A stretch of DNA of 64,000 nucleotides, taken from assembly GCA_964384025.1 (NCBI GenBank), contig CAYLJJ010000022.1, positions 6,140 through 70,139 on the forward strand, given 5' to 3'. The notes under the pieces were generated by a model. The model saw only the letters and a list, made by a program, of their open reading frames with translations, was not told the origin of the DNA and made no database searches. This stretch comes from CAYLJJ01 sp964384025. Its GTDB lineage: Bacteria > Myxococcota_A > Bradymonadia > UBA7976 > UBA1532. Shown here piece by piece: positions 61,324 to 64,000 of this stretch (the stretch's first letter is position 1; every line of letters starts with the position of its first letter). The position numbers were made by a program, and so were the translations under genes.

Positions 61324-61340
61324 CTCTAGACAGTCTAGAG
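61324..61340. promoter_or_regulatory. 17-bp palindrome, possible operator
   Basis: CTCTAGAC-A-GTCTAGAG, 8-base arms around one base, lies between the terminator and the next gene, 40 bp before its GTG. It is in the right place for a dimeric repressor site controlling the small coiled-coil gene and ccm genes. Confidence 0.45.
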
Positions 61341-61380
61341 TCCCTGTGTCAGCCTCTGCGCTTATTTTTTGGGAGGCGAC

Positions 61381-61695
61381 GTGGACGGAAGACTCGCTTC
61401 GATTGTCTCTGCGATTATGCAGAGCGAGCTGACGATGAAGGTTGTACAAAATGAGGCGCTGATGAAGGCACTGATGAAAGCCTTCTCAATGTCCACAGAG
61501 CTTAAAGGCTTGTTGGATGTTCGCCTTGCTCAGGCCATCAAGGGTCTGAACTTGGTCGATCAGGGACAGTTCGAGGAGCTGCGTGCTGAGATCGACGGGC
61601 TCCATCAAGAGATCCTGGAGCTTCGCCTAAGCTTAGATCAGCGCCTCGAAGCGGAGCGCTTGTTAAAGCAAAAGATCGAGCATCTTGAGCGCTGA
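61381..61695 (+). CDS. Small coiled-coil protein of unknown function
   Basis: GTG 61381 follows GGGAGG with a 4-base spacer; the TTG 61369 overlaps that site. 104 residues, almost entirely helical, with a C-terminal heptad coil (FEELRAEIDGLHQEILELRL). The layout loosely recalls BMFP/UbiK-type or phasin-like accessory proteins, but there is no firm match. It precedes ccmE by 52 bp on the same strand. Confidence 0.65.
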   Translation: MDGRLASIVSAIMQSELTMKVVQNEALMKALMKAFSMSTELKGLLDVRLAQAIKGLNLVDQGQFEELRAEIDGLHQEILELRLSLDQRLEAERLLKQKIEHLER

Positions 61696-61747
61696 GGGGA
61701 GCCCCCTGCTTTTACTTTGATCCAAGCCGGATAAGAGGAGCGATTCT

Positions 61748-62173
61748 ATGTCAGAGCCAAAGAGACCCCAACGATCCCTGAGGTGGATCATTGGCCTGTT
61801 GGTCATGGTGGGTGGCTTCTACTTCATCATCGGCAGCATGGTGGACGGGGGGACCTATTACCTCACTGTAGATGAGGCGATGGGTCAGGAGATCAGCTCT
61901 CGACCTGTCCGCATCGTAGGCAAGGTGCTGCCGGGGAGCTGGATACATAAGGAGGGCAGCCGCCACCACCGCTTTACTCTGGCGGGAGAGCAGTCTCAGA
62001 TGGAGGTGATCTTCTCAGGGCCGATGCCCGACACCTTCACCGAGGGCTATGAGGTTACAGCGGAGGGGGTTCGAGGGGAGGTTGGCCTCTTAAGGGCCCG
62101 AGAGATCACCGCAAAATGCCCCTCTAAGTATGAAGGGAAGTCAGCCAAAGACCACACCGGTCCCATCTCTTGA
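61748..62173 (+). CDS. ccmE: Cytochrome c maturation heme chaperone CcmE, Cys (CxxxY) type
   Basis: 141 residues. GAGGAG is 7 bases before the ATG. One N-terminal membrane anchor (LRWIIGLLVMVGGFYFIIGS), then a periplasmic OB-fold barrel (VRIVGKVLPGSW, RFTLAGE, MEVIFSGPMPDTF, VTAEGV). The heme-binding site reads CPSKY, so the usual HxxxY His is a Cys. This CxxxY variant is known from archaea and some delta-proteobacteria. It hands heme to CcmF for attachment to apocytochromes c. The ccmF gene follows 41 bp downstream. Confidence 0.9.
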   Translation: MSEPKRPQRSLRWIIGLLVMVGGFYFIIGSMVDGGTYYLTVDEAMGQEISSRPVRIVGKVLPGSWIHKEGSRHHRFTLAGEQSQMEVIFSGPMPDTFTEGYEVTAEGVRGEVGLLRAREITAKCPSKYEGKSAKDHTGPIS

Positions 62174-62214
62174 GAACACTCTACACACCCTGAACAACCC
62201 CAAGATCTGAGCAC

Positions 62215-64000
62215 ATGTCAAACATACACAGCCTCGGTCAGCTTATCCTCCTGGGAGGTATCACCCTGGCGCTCCTCTCGGCGGTCTCCGCCTTCTTGGG
62301 GAGGACCCGTAAGGATGCTCGCCTGATCCGCGCCGCTGAGTGGGGTGGTCTGAGCCTGATGGGCTTGATGATCACCGCTTCTCTTCTCCTGGCCCATGCC
62401 TTCTTGAGCCACGACTATCTCAACAAATATGTGGCTCACTACTCCGACAACAGTATGCCCTGGTACTACCTGCTGGCCTCCTTCTGGGGTGGGCAGGAGG
62501 GCTCTCTGCTGTTCTGGTCCCTGATGCTCTCCATCTGTACAGGGGTGGCGATCTTTCAAAACCGCGACCAGAACCGCGAGCTGATGCCCAGCGTCATCAT
62601 CGTGTTGATGGGGATCCAGATTTTCTTCCTCAGCCTTATGGTGGTCGAGGCCAACCCTTTTGCTGTCTTTCGGGTGGAGGCCCCTCCCCTCAACGGTCGT
62701 GGTCTAGAGCCCCTCCTGCAAAACCCCGCCATGACCTTTCACCCCCCCAGCATCTTGGCGGGCTATGTCTGGTTCAGCGTCCCCTTTGCCTTCGCCATCG
62801 CTGCGCTGATTCATCGACGCTTAGATGATGCCTGGATCCGTACGACTCGGCGCTATGTGATCTTCTCTTGGGCGCTCTTGAGCGTGGGTAACCTCTTCGG
62901 GGGAATGTGGGCCTATGAAGAGCTGGGCTGGGGCGGATTTTGGGGCTGGGATCCGGTCGAGAACGCCTCGCTGATGCCTTGGCTCTCAGCCACCGCCTAC
63001 CTGCACTCAGTGATGATTCAGGAGCGGCGAGGGATGCTGAAGATCTGGAACATCGTCTTGGTGCTCCTGACCTACTTTCTGACCATCTTTGGCACCTTCC
63101 TGACCCGCTCCGGGCTGATCGACTCGGTGCACACCTTCGCTCGAAGTGAGGTGGGAGGCTGGTTCCTTGTCTTCCTCGTGGTGCTTATCCTGCTGAGCCT
63201 GGGTCTGCTCTTTTGGCGAGTCCTGGACGGTTCTTTGCGTAGCCGCGCCGATATCGACAGCTTCCTCAGCCGTGAGGGCAGCTTCCTGCTCAACAATATG
63301 GTCTTGGTGGCTGCTGTTGGGGTGGTGATGTTTGGAACCTTGGGGCAGAAGATCTCTGCCTACTTCTGGGAGGAGAGCAAGTATGCCGCGCCCTGGTTTA
63401 ACACCTGGATGACCCCAGCCGGGTTGAGCCTCCTGCTCCTGATGGCTGTCGGCCCGCTGCTGCCCTGGCGGCGCAGCTCCTGGAAAAGCTTCCGCAAGAA
63501 CCTGATGTTCCCCATCCTCCTGAGCAGCTTGGGCACTTTGACGCTCTACTCCTTCGACCTCTACCACCTCCAAGAGCATCTGGCTCAGACCCATATCCCC
63601 TGGGGTGGGCCTATGGGGCGCTTAGCTCTAGATGCTGAGCTGACCGGGGTCTATGCCCTCCTGGGCTTCTGGGGGGTCCAGATGGTGTTTATCACCCTGA
63701 TCTGGGAGTTTGTCCGGGGGACTCGCTTAAGGGCACGCTCCAGCGGAGAGAGCCTCTTCACCGCCCTGATTCGTCTCTCGATGAAGAACCGCCGCCGCTA
63801 TGGTGGCTATCTAACCCATCTGGGCTTCGCGGGCCTCTTCTTGGGCTTCATCGGCACCGGCCTTAAGACCACCCGGGACCTCATCTTTGAGGCCCCAGGG
63901 GTCTCCAGGGAGCTTGAGGGCTACACCCTCACCTTCAAGGGGATCGAGTTTCAAGAGGGCCCTGAATATGGAGCTTGGTCTGGTCGCTTCCTGCTCGAGG
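62215..64000 (+). CDS. ccmF: Cytochrome c heme lyase subunit CcmF (3' end outside window)
   Basis: The frame from ATG 62215 stays open to the end of the window (595 codons), so the C-terminus is missing. It is a multi-spanning membrane protein with the tryptophan-rich heme-handling motif WGGFWGWDPVENASLMPWL (19 residues) and conserved segments FWGGQEGSLLFW, HPPSILAGYV and TFLTRSGLIDSVHTF. With CcmE it joins heme to apocytochrome c on the periplasmic side. The remaining ccm genes are expected to the right. The ribosome-binding site is weak. Confidence 0.95.
   Translation, partial: MSNIHSLGQLILLGGITLALLSAVSAFLGRTRKDARLIRAAEWGGLSLMGLMITASLLLAHAFLSHDYLNKYVAHYSDNSMPWYYLLASFWGGQEGSLLFWSLMLSICTGVAIFQNRDQNRELMPSVIIVLMGIQIFFLSLMVVEANPFAVFRVEAPPLNGRGLEPLLQNPAMTFHPPSILAGYVWFSVPFAFAIAALIHRRLDDAWIRTTRRYVIFSWALLSVGNLFGGMWAYEELGWGGFWGWDPVENASLMPWLSATAYLHSVMIQERRGMLKIWNIVLVLLTYFLTIFGTFLTRSGLIDSVHTFARSEVGGWFLVFLVVLILLSLGLLFWRVLDGSLRSRADIDSFLSREGSFLLNNMVLVAAVGVVMFGTLGQKISAYFWEESKYAAPWFNTWMTPAGLSLLLLMAVGPLLPWRRSSWKSFRKNLMFPILLSSLGTLTLYSFDLYHLQEHLAQTHIPWGGPMGRLALDAELTGVYALLGFWGVQMVFITLIWEFVRGTRLRARSSGESLFTALIRLSMKNRRRYGGYLTHLGFAGLFLGFIGTGLKTTRDLIFEAPGVSRELEGYTLTFKGIEFQEGPEYGAWSGRFLLE

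Overview
The window looks like a piece of a Gram-negative, delta-proteobacterium-like chromosome, most probably Myxococcota or a close relative. The evidence is: secreted proteins ending in a Cys + hydrophobic helix + Arg tail of the MYXO-CTERM type, long arrays of MopE-type 'CNGxDDDCDGxxDE' repeats, FHA and PATAN (DUF4388) proteins, kinase-like domains fused to AAA/TPR modules, FadL and other outer-membrane barrels, and a cytochrome c maturation system with a Cys-type CcmE. No phage, insertion sequence or CRISPR array was seen.

Layout. 1-8440: end of an unknown gene, a small methyltransferase, a giant Cys-rich surface protein (- strand), a lipoprotein ending in an LDL-receptor class A module, and queG. 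8978-12694: fadL-like gene coupled to a thioredoxin-like gene, then a DEAD-box helicase fused to an RRM. 12743-19638 (- strand): a tight four-gene cluster of SGNH hydrolase, AAA/TPR ATPase, proline-rich Tat-type lipoprotein and radical SAM/SPASM enzyme; this is my best candidate for an undescribed system. 19639-24831: AT-richer accessory stretch with a small barrel, a Cys-anchored acidic protein, a lone chemoreceptor and several gene remnants. 24832-33225 (- strand): a LolA-like/barrel/lipoprotein operon downstream of the housekeeping run dnaG-rpoD-tRNA(CAT)-zinc ribbon gene-rnpB-smpB. 33268-38532: unknown gene, FHA-PATAN protein, tatA and a second MopE/MYXO-CTERM protein with a dead C-terminal remnant behind it.

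38533-49324: acs, a lipoprotein, two kinase-like proteins that have lost catalytic residues, an MFS permease, an acidic protein, a histidine kinase and a tiny Cys-rich lipoprotein. 49422-54412: an FGE-domain lipoprotein, a PilZ protein and a frameshifted caspase-like/FGE protein whose last ~40 codons look like the variable region of a diversity-generating retroelement. 54581-61294: a dense translation/maturation run: hisS, a receiver-PATAN-J-like protein without a normal start codon, def, fmt, rsmB, rpe and tRNA-Pro, closed by a strong terminator. 61381-64000: a small coiled-coil protein, ccmE and the start of ccmF, which runs off the end.

Coordinates were adjusted to the start codon with the best ribosome-binding site where the longest reading frame gave an implausible N-terminus. 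All family names come from motifs read by eye, not from database searches.
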